Shown here in pieces: positions 1 through 8,214 of a DNA stretch of 64,000 nt. How positions within the stretch are numbered: the first letter of the stretch is position 1; the number at the start of each line of letters is the position of its first letter. Position numbers and translations under genes: made by a program. The notes beneath the pieces are model-generated. The model made no database searches. It was not told the origin of the DNA and was given only the letters and a program-made list of their open reading frames with translations. The stretch is taken from the NCBI RefSeq assembly GCF_024641065.1, contig NZ_JAHEDV010000001.1, forward strand, positions 310,001 to 374,000, written 5' to 3'. Source of the stretch: Rhodoluna sp. Its GTDB lineage: Bacteria > Actinomycetota > Actinomycetes > Actinomycetales > Microbacteriaceae.

Positions 1-449
1 ATGTTTAGCGGCACACCCTGAACGATGTTGGCAAATGCAACGCCCCATAGCAAAGCTGGCAGCGCCGAACCAACCACAATCATCCAATCAAAAGTCGCCT
101 TCCAACGAACCTCGTTTGCCCCGATTGTGTGGCCTTTTCCGCGGTATTCAAACGCCACACCGCGTGCAATAAGTGCAGCCAGAATCAACAGAAGAGGCAG
201 GTAGAAACCGCTAAATAGCGAGGCATACCACTCAGGGAAAGCCGCAAACAAGCTCGCACCTGCAACGATTACCCAGGTTTCATTTAGGTCCCAAACCGGA
301 CCAATGGTGTTGATAAGGACTCGACGATCGGTGTCATCTTTGCCGAGGAACGGTAACGACATACCAACGCCGAAATCAAAGCCATCGAGCACAAAGTATC
401 CGATGAACAAGAAACCGACGATTAGGAACCAAATTTCATTGAGTTGCAT
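1..449 (-). CDS. cydB: Cytochrome bd ubiquinol oxidase subunit II (partial, 3' end outside window)
   Basis: The minus-strand reading frame opens with ATG at 449, preceded by a good ribosome binding site (taggagataacaa), and stays open to the window edge, giving about 149 residues. It starts MQLNEIWFLIVGFLFIGYF, followed by the FVLDGFDFGVGM segment typical of CydB and by hydrophobic helices. CydB is the second membrane subunit of cytochrome bd oxidase, which passes electrons from quinol to oxygen with high affinity. It lies 21 bases downstream of cydA in the same operon. The C-terminal half, and any cydDC assembly genes beyond it, are not visible. Confidence 0.93.
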   Translation of the reverse strand, partial: MQLNEIWFLIVGFLFIGYFVLDGFDFGVGMSLPFLGKDDTDRRVLINTIGPVWDLNETWVIVAGASLFAAFPEWYASLFSGFYLPLLLILAALIARGVAFEYRGKGHTIGANEVRWKATFDWMIVVGSALPALLWGVAFANIVQGVPLN

Positions 450-470
450 TTTGTTATCTCCTATCGATTT

Positions 471-1889
471 CTAGTACGCAACGGTTAGTTGGTCAGCATC
501 AGCAGCATCTTCAGATTTCTCTTCTTCGATGCCCTTTTGCGCGGCGGCCAAAAGCAGCTTCATCTCGACCACGGCAAGCACACCGTAAATCAAGGTGAAA
601 ACTATTAGCGAGATAAGTACATCTACTCCATTGATGCCGGGCGAAACTCCGTCCGCTGTTTTCATCAATTTGAACACCAGCCAAGGCTGACGCCCCATCT
701 CGGTGAACAACCAACCGATTGAGATTCCAAGCACCGGTAACGGCGCGGCCCAGATGGCAACGTTCCAAACCCACTTAGGTAGCTCAAGCTTGCCTTTTCG
801 AGTAAGCCATAAACCGACAACGGCAATTAGGAAAGAAAGTGCACCAAGTGCAATCATCCAGCGGAAGGCCCAGTAGGTTACCCAGATGATTGGCATGTAG
901 TCTCCGGGGCCAAAGGCGCTTACGTATTGCGCTTGAAGATCATTAAGTCCTTCGACCTCACCATCCAATGTATGGGTCGATAGATACGAAAGCAGGTTAG
1001 GAATTCGAATAGAGAACAATTCGCTCTTACCGTCTGGTGTACCGAGGGTGAAGATTGAAAATGAGGCAGGTGCCGAGGTGTTGTATAGGGCCTCCGCAGC
1101 AGCCATTTTCATAGGCTGCGTCTGAACCATAGCTAGACCAAGTCCGTCGCCGCTGATTGCTGTTCCGATTCCACCCACGATTACCGACCAAAGACCGAAT
1201 CGAAGTGAGGTTCGCATAGTTGACACCTGCTGGTTGCGCTTTAGGTGGTAGGCAGAAACAGATGCAATCACCGCACCGGCAAACATTAGTGAAGCTGTAA
1301 TGGTGTGCGGAAATTGGTTTAGAGCCACAATGTTCGTCAGAACGGCGCCAATGTCTACCAACTCTGCACGATTCTTGGCTTCATTGATTTCGAAACCAAC
1401 AGGGTTTTGCATAAAAGCGTTAGCGGCAAGGATGAAATAGGCAGAAAGCAGGACACCAAATGCAGTCATCCAGATTGTTGCCAAGTGAACTTTCTTTGAG
1501 AGGCGACCCCAACCGAAAATCCAAAGCCCAATAAAGGTTGCTTCAAAGAAGAAAGCGAGAAGCCCTTCCATAGCCAAGGGCGCACCGAATACATCTCCAA
1601 CGAATCTCGAATAATCAGACCAGTTCATACCGAATTGGAATTCCTGAACGATTCCGGTGACAACACCCATCGCAAAGTTGATCAAAAAGATTTTTCCGAA
1701 AAGCTTCGTCATGTGAAGGTACTTCACGTTATCGGTGCGAACCCAAGCGGTTTGCATAATTGCCACCAAAAGCACCATGCCAATAGTTAGCGGCACGAAC
1801 AAGAAGTGATAAACGGTGGTTAGACCAAACTGCCAGCGTGAAAGATCTAACGCGCTTAGCTCAGTCAGCACTGCGGGAATCGCGTGCAT
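471..1889 (-). CDS. cydA: Cytochrome bd ubiquinol oxidase subunit I
   Basis: CydA carries the haem groups of cytochrome bd and oxidises quinol at the membrane. The protein shows the N-terminal RWQFGLTTVYHFLFVPLTIG segment with the haem-ligand histidine, the QFPHTITASLMFAGA helix, and the GRQPW motif near the end of the Q-loop region. There are about nine hydrophobic segments over 472 residues, a normal length. The frame is open up to an ATG at 1943, but that codon has no ribosome binding site and overlaps a TATAAA-like -10 box (1943-1948). The ATG at 1889, giving MHAIPAVLTELS, matches where the family begins. The C-terminus is acidic (EEEKSEDAADADQ). Transcription runs on into cydB. Confidence 0.95.
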   Translation of the reverse strand: MHAIPAVLTELSALDLSRWQFGLTTVYHFLFVPLTIGMVLLVAIMQTAWVRTDNVKYLHMTKLFGKIFLINFAMGVVTGIVQEFQFGMNWSDYSRFVGDVFGAPLAMEGLLAFFFEATFIGLWIFGWGRLSKKVHLATIWMTAFGVLLSAYFILAANAFMQNPVGFEINEAKNRAELVDIGAVLTNIVALNQFPHTITASLMFAGAVIASVSAYHLKRNQQVSTMRTSLRFGLWSVIVGGIGTAISGDGLGLAMVQTQPMKMAAAEALYNTSAPASFSIFTLGTPDGKSELFSIRIPNLLSYLSTHTLDGEVEGLNDLQAQYVSAFGPGDYMPIIWVTYWAFRWMIALGALSFLIAVVGLWLTRKGKLELPKWVWNVAIWAAPLPVLGISIGWLFTEMGRQPWLVFKLMKTADGVSPGINGVDVLISLIVFTLIYGVLAVVEMKLLLAAAQKGIEEEKSEDAADADQLTVAY

Positions 1890-1964
1890 TATTGTCTCGC
1901 TTTCTGAGAAGTAACTGACTTCCCAATTACGGTTTACTCCCATTTATAACGTTTGTGCAACGAA

Positions 1965-1980
1965 GGTTAGGCAACCCTAA
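1965..1980. promoter_or_regulatory. Short palindromic element between cydA and dedA
   Basis: The 90-base divergent gap holds GGTTAGGCAACC, whose GGTT and AACC arms face each other across 4 bases, and the overlapping TTAGG/CCTAA pair. It lies just upstream of a TATAAA-like -10 for cydAB on the minus strand. It could be an operator, for example for a redox or metal regulator. The DtxR/IdeR consensus has similar half-sites but different spacing, so no regulator is assigned. Confidence 0.25.
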
Positions 1981-2035
1981 TTTATTAGAAAGGATTTCCA
2001 ATCCCTCATTCTGACCCGCATGGGATGATTAATGC

Positions 2036-2680
2036 GTGAACGACATTCTCGACTGGATACTCAATGCGGTTCAAAGCGTTGACCCAATAACCCGCAATCT
2101 TTTAGCCGGGCTGGCAATCCTTCTCGAAACTTCTTTGTTTGCGGGCTTGATCATCCCAGGCGACACAGTGGTTCTGGTTGCCTCTGCCGGTGTTTTGGAC
2201 ATCGGAGACTTCTTCTGGTTGCTTGGCTCTGTTTTACTCGGTTCACTAATTGGCGAATCTCTCGGCTTCTTCATCGGCCGGTTCTTTGGCGAAAAAATTC
2301 GAAATAGCAAACTGGGTCAAAAACTAGGTGAGCGAAATTGGCGAATGGCTGACCATTTTGTTGAGCATCGAGGCGGCATTGCTGTTGCTATATCTAGATT
2401 CTTGCCAATGCTTCACTCGCTCGTGCCAGTGGTTTCTGGCATGACGCGCATGCCCTACAAAAAATTCATCACCTGGACATTTGGGGCCTGCGCAGTTTGG
2501 GCATCAGCCTATGTAGGAGTTGGTTACCTCGCTCGCGCCAGCTATGACCAGCTTGCCGGTCATCTAAAATTTGGCAGCCTCATATTTGTTGGCGTAATTA
2601 TTGTTTTTGTTCTGTTGGTGCATTTTGGCAAGAAACGTCTCGAAAAGAAGTTCGTCGAGCCAGAAGCTGAAGAGGTCTAA
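2036..2680 (+). CDS. DedA family (SNARE-associated/VTT domain) membrane protein
   Basis: A 214-residue membrane protein of the DedA family, which includes undecaprenyl-phosphate and phospholipid flippases. Visible hallmarks are the LLETSLFAGLIIPGDTVVL segment with the conserved glutamate and G-D pair, the GSLIGESLGFFIGRFFGEK segment, and the FLPMLHSLVPVVSGMTRMPY segment holding the family's arginine/proline motif. Several hydrophobic helices follow, ending in a charged tail (KKRLEKKFVEPEAEEV). The start is GTG at 2036. An out-of-frame ATG lies 4 bases upstream. The gene is 2 bases ahead of the SRAP gene, so the two are probably co-transcribed. The substrate cannot be inferred from sequence. 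Confidence 0.88.
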   Translation: MNDILDWILNAVQSVDPITRNLLAGLAILLETSLFAGLIIPGDTVVLVASAGVLDIGDFFWLLGSVLLGSLIGESLGFFIGRFFGEKIRNSKLGQKLGERNWRMADHFVEHRGGIAVAISRFLPMLHSLVPVVSGMTRMPYKKFITWTFGACAVWASAYVGVGYLARASYDQLAGHLKFGSLIFVGVIIVFVLLVHFGKKRLEKKFVEPEAEEV

Positions 2681-2682
2681 CC

Positions 2683-3420
2683 ATGTGCGGAAGATTTGTC
2701 GTTGCTCGTTCAGTTGGTCAGCTGCAGACGATTTTTGAGGCAGACGATGTAATTGGCGAGGTGCCAGGGGTTAGCTACAACATTGCGCCAACCCAACCGA
2801 TTGCAATTCTGGTTGATCGCGCTTTCGAAAAAGCCGAAGACGGCTCGCCACTGGGTGAACTTAGCCGCGAAATTCACGCAGCTCGCTGGGGTCTGGTTCC
2901 TCGTTGGGCTAAAGCGGTTGACGAGCATGGTCCGCTGATCAACGGGCGCATCGAAACCATCCTTGAAAAGCCGTCGTTCAAAGATTCAGTGGTTCGTCGT
3001 CGCTGCGTTATTCCGGCTTCTGGTTATTACGAATGGCAGATTGCCGCCGATGGCACCAAGCAGCCGTTTTATATCAGCGCTGGCACCGACGGTATGTTTG
3101 CGCTCGCCGGGCTTTACGAATGGTGGGCAGACCCGAGCAAAGACGCTAAAGACCCGGCTCGCTGGCTGCTCTCGGCTACAACTTTGACCAAAGACTCTGC
3201 TCCCGAGCTGGCGCACATCCATGATCGAAACCCGGTCTTGCTTTCACCAGACACTTATGAAGCCTGGCTTGACCCTCACATCGAGGGCGATGCCGAACTT
3301 CTCGAGGCTGTTTCAGCTGATTCTGATCGAGTTGCCGCCGAGGCTGAGTTTTTCAAAGTTGGCGCTGAAGTTGGCCAGGTTAGAAACAATTCAGCCGACC
3401 TGATTCGCCCAATCTACTAG
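2683..3420 (+). CDS. SRAP/HMCES-type abasic-site DNA-protein crosslink protein (YedK family)
   Basis: SRAP proteins form a thiazolidine crosslink to abasic sites in single-stranded DNA through Cys2 and so shield the lesion. The protein starts MCGRF, so Cys2 is exposed after removal of Met1. The other active-site positions can be seen: Asn33 in YNIAPTQP, Glu117 in GYYEWQ, and a histidine in HIHDRNPVLL near residue 180. At 245 residues it is of usual length. It sits 2 bases after dedA and 11 bases before a YdeI-family gene, close to an SOS-controlled dnaE2 operon. The neighbourhood fits a role in damage tolerance, although no LexA box was seen in front of this gene. Confidence 0.93.
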   Translation: MCGRFVVARSVGQLQTIFEADDVIGEVPGVSYNIAPTQPIAILVDRAFEKAEDGSPLGELSREIHAARWGLVPRWAKAVDEHGPLINGRIETILEKPSFKDSVVRRRCVIPASGYYEWQIAADGTKQPFYISAGTDGMFALAGLYEWWADPSKDAKDPARWLLSATTLTKDSAPELAHIHDRNPVLLSPDTYEAWLDPHIEGDAELLEAVSADSDRVAAEAEFFKVGAEVGQVRNNSADLIRPIY

Positions 3421-3431
3421 GTTGGTGCGTT

Positions 3432-3728
3432 TTGGCTAATCGGGAACATGACCGTCGAGATTCAGGCAGCCGTTCGCCGCGCGATAAAAGCGGTCACCTA
3501 AAACGCAAGCTGAATGAAATGCCCGAGGATGTAAAACGGGCTCTAGAAGACCGGGGTCTTCGCGCAGATTACAACGCTAGACCGGCCTATCAACGCAACG
3601 ATTACCTGTCTTGGATTATCCGCGCCAAAATGCCACTGACTCGAACCAAGCGCTTGAATCAAATGCTAGAAGAACTTGAAACCGGTGGCGTCTACATGCG
3701 CATGGACCACCCAGCTTCTAAAAAATAA
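3432..3728 (+). CDS. YdeI/OmpD-associated family protein (small, basic N-terminus)
   Basis: This is a 98-residue protein. Its centre (residues about 52-83) reads RPAYQRNDYLSWIIRAKMPLTRTKRL, close to the S-x-x-Y-x-x-W-I-x-x-A-K-x-x-x-T-R-x-x-R signature of the YdeI/OmpD-associated (bacteriocin-protection) family. The N-terminal 30 residues are strongly charged and probably disordered. The start is TTG at 3432 with AGGTTGG upstream. No ATG or GTG in frame gives the full domain. The biochemical function of this family is not established. It follows the SRAP gene by 11 bases and probably shares its transcript. Confidence 0.72.
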   Translation: MANREHDRRDSGSRSPRDKSGHLKRKLNEMPEDVKRALEDRGLRADYNARPAYQRNDYLSWIIRAKMPLTRTKRLNQMLEELETGGVYMRMDHPASKK

Positions 3729-3773
3729 CCCCCAAATATGAATTGTCAGCGTCACCCCATACACTCTTAACGT

Positions 3774-3789
3774 TCGAACAAGTGTTCGA
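3774..3789. promoter_or_regulatory. LexA (SOS) box upstream of DUF6504-dnaE2
   Basis: The sequence TCGAACAAGTGTTCGA has perfect inverted half-sites TCGAAC and GTTCGA separated by 4 bases, which matches the actinobacterial LexA consensus. It lies 28 bases before the ATG of the DUF6504 gene, overlapping the expected promoter. LexA would repress the downstream operon until RecA-stimulated self-cleavage. No second copy of the full 16-base site was noticed in the window. Confidence 0.92.
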
Positions 3790-3817
3790 ATAATCTTTTG
3801 ATTGAGAGGGGTCGGCA

Positions 3818-4117
3818 ATGCTGCGGGTTGATGAGAGAGTTTTGGTTTCAACCAACCAGGGAGGTGAGCCAATCGGATTCCGCTGGCGAGGCGGCAGCTA
3901 TCTGGTGAACGCCAAGCCTGTTCGATGGTTCGCTCGCAAAGAGTGGTGGGTTGAAGCGGCACGAGCACAACGCGGAATCGGTGCCGGAGTGCTCGAGGTA
4001 GAAATGTGGCGAATCTGCGCATCAAGAGAAAACAGCTCGCTAGCCCAATACGAATTGGTGCACACCCTTGAAACCAGCAATCAAAATGCTTGGCGCCTAG
4101 TGCGCGTCTATTCATAA
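3818..4117 (+). CDS. DUF6504 family protein, first gene of the SOS dnaE2 operon
   Basis: A 99-residue soluble protein. It has an N-terminal stretch resembling the E-P-x-x-F-x-W-R-G-x-x-Y-x-V pattern (EPIGFRWRGGSYLVN), a WW pair near residues 44-45, a V-E-M-W-R motif, and a C-terminal W-R-L-V-R-V-Y. This matches the DUF6504 family, found beside translesion polymerase genes in actinobacteria. The ATG at 3818 has GAGAGGGG in front and lies 28 bases after a LexA box. The dnaE2 start is 15 bases downstream. The function is unknown. The context suggests an accessory of the mutasome. Confidence 0.8.
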   Translation: MLRVDERVLVSTNQGGEPIGFRWRGGSYLVNAKPVRWFARKEWWVEAARAQRGIGAGVLEVEMWRICASRENSSLAQYELVHTLETSNQNAWRLVRVYS

Positions 4118-4132
4118 AGGCTCAGCAAAGTC

Positions 4133-7100
4133 ATGAGCGGGTTTGTTCACCTCAATGTGGCATCTGCCTACTCGGGGCACTACGGAGTCACCAGACCCGA
4201 AGCAATGGCCGAGGCGGCGGCAGCCATGGGGTTCAGTGCACTGGCGATAGTTGATCGAGATGGCCTGTATGGAGCGGTAAAACACATCGGAGCCTGCCTG
4301 CAACTAGGTATTGCCCCGATAGTCGGAGTTAACCTTGCCGTTTTTGATGATGATCAAGCTGAATTGGCAAGGTGCACGATTTTGGCACACGGTCAAAATC
4401 AAGGTCACGGGTGGTCAACCCTGTGCTCCATCATTTCGGCAGCGCACTCGGGCAGAACCTTTGGCAGCAGCAAAAAACTAATTGGCATCAAAAGATCTCA
4501 ACTGGCAGCAATACTGAAAGACTCCGGAGGCTGCACAGTCTTGATTGGCTCGAACAGCGATGTAGGTCGATTAGCTCTCGAGGCTAATAAAAACGCGGCT
4601 AGCGTGGCGCTGGAGCATTGGAAAAACCTGTTCAGGTCTGCGGGAACCTTGGGAGTAGAAATTTCTTGCCACCTCACTGAGCCGGGAACAGAGCAATCAG
4701 TGATCCATGCCAGAAGAATGATTGAACTGGCAGATTCACTATCGGTGCCCACCGTTCTAACCAATGCGGTTCGCTATCTCACCCCTGACGACGCACTAAC
4801 CGCAGACATTCTTGATTCGGCACGACACCTTGAACCACTTGGTGTATTCAAGCTGCAACCCAATGCTCAGGCCTGGCTAAAACCTGACCAAGCAATGCAA
4901 TCTCTTGCTAAAGAGATAACCGAAGATCAACCGAGAGCTATTGCATTACTCGAAAGCACCTCGAAGTTGGCTGAGCGTTGCCGATTAGAGCCGATCAGTG
5001 ATTGCGGCTGGGGAAAACCCAAAACCCCTGAAAAATCGACACTAGGAATTGAAGGCAACCCATTCGAAGTTTTGTGGCAGAAGGCACATGAGGGCATTAA
5101 TCGCTATTACCCACACGCAAGTGGCGAGACCCTTAGGCAGGTGCAACACCGCCTTGGCCAAGAACTAATCACCATAAACAAGCTCGGTTTTGCAACCTAT
5201 TTTCTGACCGTTGCCGACGTAGCCCAGATGATTCGCGACATGCGCATTCGAAGCCAGGCTCGAGGATCAGGCGCTGGTTCACTAACCAACTATCTCTTGG
5301 GTATCAGCGGCGTAGACCCGATCGAGCACGACCTGCTGTTCGAGAGGTTCTTGAGCGTTGAGCGCTCGAGCCTGCCCGATATCGATATTGACGTTGAATC
5401 AGCCCGTCGCCACGACATCTATCGCGCAATTTTCAAACGATACGGAAGCCAGCGAGTTACTTTGCTTTCGATGCAGAGCACATACCGCGGCCGAGGTGCC
5501 ATGCGCGATTCAGGGATGGCCCTCGGTTTAGACGAAGATCAAATTGACGAGTTGGCTAAAAACATGTGGCGCTTCAGCGCCCGCAGCTTCAGAGGCGCCT
5601 TACAAACCAAACCTGAATTGGCAAAATTTGCCCAAGAGGTAGAAACCGATCGACAAATGAATCTATTGGTCGACATCACCGAGAGATTAGATCGACTCCC
5701 CCGACATATATCCATGCATCCGTGCGGTGTGATTCTTGGCGACATGAGCTTGCTCAATCTAACGCCGGTTGAACCTAGCGGCATGGGGTTGCCGATGAGC
5801 CAATTCGATAAAGACGACATGGACCCAATGGGTTTCTTGAAGCTCGATGTTCTCGGTGTTCGCATGCAAAGCACAATGGCTTATGCGGTTCGCGAGATCG
5901 AAAGAGTGCAGGGCAAAATTGTTGACTTAGACGCTGTGCCCAGAGATGACGCTGAAACTTTTAAGGCAATTCGCACCACCAATACACTTGGCATTTTTCA
6001 AATTGAAAGCCCGGGCCAGAGAGAGCTGACTGGCAAACATCAGCCAACCGAATTCAACGATCTAACAATTCAAATCTCGCTGTTTCGTCCAGGCCCGATG
6101 AAGGGCAACATGATTGCCCCTTACCTTGATGGTCGCCACGGATTCGCAAAAGCCGACTTTATCCATGCAGATTTAGAACCAATTCTTCGTGAGACCTGGG
6201 GTGTGGTTATTTTTCACGAGCATGTGATCCGCATATTCAACAAGATGACCGGCTGCGGCTTAGCCAAAGGCGATGAAATGCGCCGGTCTCTAGAGAACCC
6301 GAGGCTAAAACCAAAAATCGAACAGCTCTTTAGGTCTGAGTCCAAGGCGCGCGGTTATCCGCCAGCGGTCATCGAACGAGTGTGGTCTGTGATTGAAGGC
6401 TTCAGCAGTTTTGGTTTCTGCAAAGCACACGGTGCGGCTTTCGCCCTGCCGACTTATCAAAGCGCGTGGCTAAAAACCCACTACCCCGTTGAATTCATGG
6501 CAGGCCTATTTACCCACGACCCCGGCATGTATCCACGTCGGCTTCTAATATCAGAAGCTCGCCGCCTTGGCGTAAAGCTTTTGCCGGTAGATGTGAATAA
6601 ATCCACGGATGAATATCGCGTAGAGGGTGACGGAGTTCGAATGGCGATTCACGAACTATCGGGGATAAGCACTGCTGAGGTCGAGCGAATACTCAAGAAT
6701 CAACCGTTCAAAGACATCGGTGATTTTTATCTGCGAGCTAAACCGGCAAGACGCACCCTAGAAAACTTGGCACTGATTGGCGCGCTAGATTCGCTAACCG
6801 GTGAAGGGTTCGCAACAACCCGAGGAGACATTCTGGCTCGAGTCAGACAACTAAATGCCATAAAAAACCGACCACTCGGTGATTCCATGCAACCCACGTT
6901 AGATTTCACCCTGCTCGAGCACCTACCAAGCGGTAACCCCGAAATGACAACTGCCGAAAAAGTTGGCCATGAGATGAGCATCATGAAAATGGATGTCAGC
7001 GAACATGTGCTTGAACTGTATCGACCGATGCTCGATGAAATGGGAGTCTTGAGAGCTGACGAGCTGGTCGGCCTTAGAAGCAAAACCGAGGTATTGGTTG

Positions 7101-7375
7101 CCGGTGTGCGAGTGGCCACTCAAACCCCACCAATGCGATCTGGCAAGCGTGTGGTCTTTGTCACCTTGGATGATGGAACCGGTTGTAGCGACAGCACCTT
7201 CTTTGACGAAGCTCAATCGCGGTGCAGCCACATTTTGTTCAACACCCGATTGGTGCTAATCGCCGGAAAAACCAGACGCACCGGTGTGCGCGGAGTTTCA
7301 ATCATGGCTGAAAACGCTTGGGACATTCGTGAACTATGGCAACAATGGCAACAAAAAACCCAGGCGGCCGGTTAG
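4133..7375 (+). CDS. dnaE2: Error-prone DNA polymerase DnaE2 (ImuC)
   Basis: DnaE2 is a C-family polymerase that carries out damage-induced mutagenesis, normally with ImuA' and ImuB. The 1080 residues match the family length. Order: N-terminal PHP domain (about 1-200), polymerase palm with PDIDID (Asp416, Asp418, Asp420), thumb and fingers, helix-hairpin-helix region, and C-terminal OB fold (VTLDDGTGCSDSTFF). The PHP metal site looks eroded: the expected HxH is His6-x-Asn8 and the expected DHD is Asp41-Arg42-Asp43. The gene is 15 bases after DUF6504 and under the LexA box at 3774. No imuA' or imuB gene lies next to it. The stop codon lies inside the terminator hairpin. Confidence 0.95.
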   Translation: MSGFVHLNVASAYSGHYGVTRPEAMAEAAAAMGFSALAIVDRDGLYGAVKHIGACLQLGIAPIVGVNLAVFDDDQAELARCTILAHGQNQGHGWSTLCSIISAAHSGRTFGSSKKLIGIKRSQLAAILKDSGGCTVLIGSNSDVGRLALEANKNAASVALEHWKNLFRSAGTLGVEISCHLTEPGTEQSVIHARRMIELADSLSVPTVLTNAVRYLTPDDALTADILDSARHLEPLGVFKLQPNAQAWLKPDQAMQSLAKEITEDQPRAIALLESTSKLAERCRLEPISDCGWGKPKTPEKSTLGIEGNPFEVLWQKAHEGINRYYPHASGETLRQVQHRLGQELITINKLGFATYFLTVADVAQMIRDMRIRSQARGSGAGSLTNYLLGISGVDPIEHDLLFERFLSVERSSLPDIDIDVESARRHDIYRAIFKRYGSQRVTLLSMQSTYRGRGAMRDSGMALGLDEDQIDELAKNMWRFSARSFRGALQTKPELAKFAQEVETDRQMNLLVDITERLDRLPRHISMHPCGVILGDMSLLNLTPVEPSGMGLPMSQFDKDDMDPMGFLKLDVLGVRMQSTMAYAVREIERVQGKIVDLDAVPRDDAETFKAIRTTNTLGIFQIESPGQRELTGKHQPTEFNDLTIQISLFRPGPMKGNMIAPYLDGRHGFAKADFIHADLEPILRETWGVVIFHEHVIRIFNKMTGCGLAKGDEMRRSLENPRLKPKIEQLFRSESKARGYPPAVIERVWSVIEGFSSFGFCKAHGAAFALPTYQSAWLKTHYPVEFMAGLFTHDPGMYPRRLLISEARRLGVKLLPVDVNKSTDEYRVEGDGVRMAIHELSGISTAEVERILKNQPFKDIGDFYLRAKPARRTLENLALIGALDSLTGEGFATTRGDILARVRQLNAIKNRPLGDSMQPTLDFTLLEHLPSGNPEMTTAEKVGHEMSIMKMDVSEHVLELYRPMLDEMGVLRADELVGLRSKTEVLVAGVRVATQTPPMRSGKRVVFVTLDDGTGCSDSTFFDEAQSRCSHILFNTRLVLIAGKTRRTGVRGVSIMAENAWDIRELWQQWQQKTQAAG

Positions 7376-7389
7376 ACCACCTGGGTTTT
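7355..7389. terminator. Rho-independent terminator of dnaE2, overlapping its stop codon
   Basis: Arms AAAACCCAGGCGG (7355-7367) and CCACCTGGGTTTT (7377-7389) form a 13-pair stem with one G-U or mismatch position and a 9-base loop that contains the end of the dnaE2 stop codon. The A-tract and T-tract let it work in both directions, also ending the Bax1-like gene that converges from the other side. Confidence 0.82.
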
Positions 7390-7415
7390 CTTTGGGCGAC
7401 AAGACCCGAAGAAAA

Positions 7416-8174
7416 TTAGTCGCGGTTAAAGATTGCTGCCAGTCGCAGAATCTCCATGTACAACCAAATCATGGTTGCGGTTAGACCAAAAGCTGCACGC
7501 CACTCGTTCTCAACCGGAAGACCCTCGCGTGCGCCAACAACGATTGCCTCGAAGTCAAGGTTCAAGGTGAAGGCTGCAAGAACAACACCGACCAAACCTG
7601 CCAACCAAGCCATACCTGACGAATAGACGCCGCCGTTGCCAGCAATCATTCCAACAACAAGGTTGATGATTGCAAAGCCCATGTAACCAAATAGGGCAAA
7701 AGTCATCACACGGGTGAAACGAGCATTTACCTTGATCCAGCCAAAGCGATAAGCCGCAAACATCGCACCAGCGGTGGCGAAGGTTCCAAGAACCGCGTTC
7801 TGCACGATGCCCGGGTACTGTGCCTCAAAAATCGATGACAAACCACCGATAACGACGCCCTCAACCGCTGCATAGGCAACGATTACGCCTGGGCGAACCT
7901 TCTTGCTAAACGTTGCCCAGAGAGCCAAACCAAGACCAACAAAAACGGCAGGCATAAACAGTGCACCAACGGCTGGAATCAACCATGATGCAGTTGCGCT
8001 AGCAACCAGGATCAGCAACAAACCGAAAACCTTGCCAGCTGTGCCTTCAATGGTCATCTTGGCGATCGAAGTAATTTTTGCAAATTCAGCGTCAACTGCG
8101 CGCTGGTCGATCTTGGCAACCTCTGCGCCAGTCTTCATTGCACTGTTGAAAATCGGGTTATGCGAAATAGCCAC
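7416..8174 (-). CDS. Bax inhibitor-1/YccA family membrane protein
   Basis: A 252-residue protein with about seven hydrophobic helices after a 45-residue soluble N-terminus (MAISHNPIFNSAMKTGA). It resembles the actinobacterial Bax inhibitor-1/YccA-like family, in which the short asparagine- and phenylalanine-containing N-terminus is conserved. In this family, related members bind or leak calcium or modulate membrane proteases, but the actinobacterial members are uncharacterised. The start is GTG at 8174 with GGAAAGG upstream. It converges on dnaE2 across a shared terminator and lies 40 bases after an esterase gene. Confidence 0.87.
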   Translation of the reverse strand: MAISHNPIFNSAMKTGAEVAKIDQRAVDAEFAKITSIAKMTIEGTAGKVFGLLLILVASATASWLIPAVGALFMPAVFVGLGLALWATFSKKVRPGVIVAYAAVEGVVIGGLSSIFEAQYPGIVQNAVLGTFATAGAMFAAYRFGWIKVNARFTRVMTFALFGYMGFAIINLVVGMIAGNGGVYSSGMAWLAGLVGVVLAAFTLNLDFEAIVVGAREGLPVENEWRAAFGLTATMIWLYMEILRLAAIFNRD

Positions 8175-8214
8175 GTTGAATTACCTTTCCGAGAAACTAC
8201 TGGACAAGGCGAGT

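Noticed and set aside
3666-4115. 149-codon minus-strand frame across the LexA box
   Set aside because: It covers the SOS operator and is antisense to DUF6504. No ribosome binding site or family signature.
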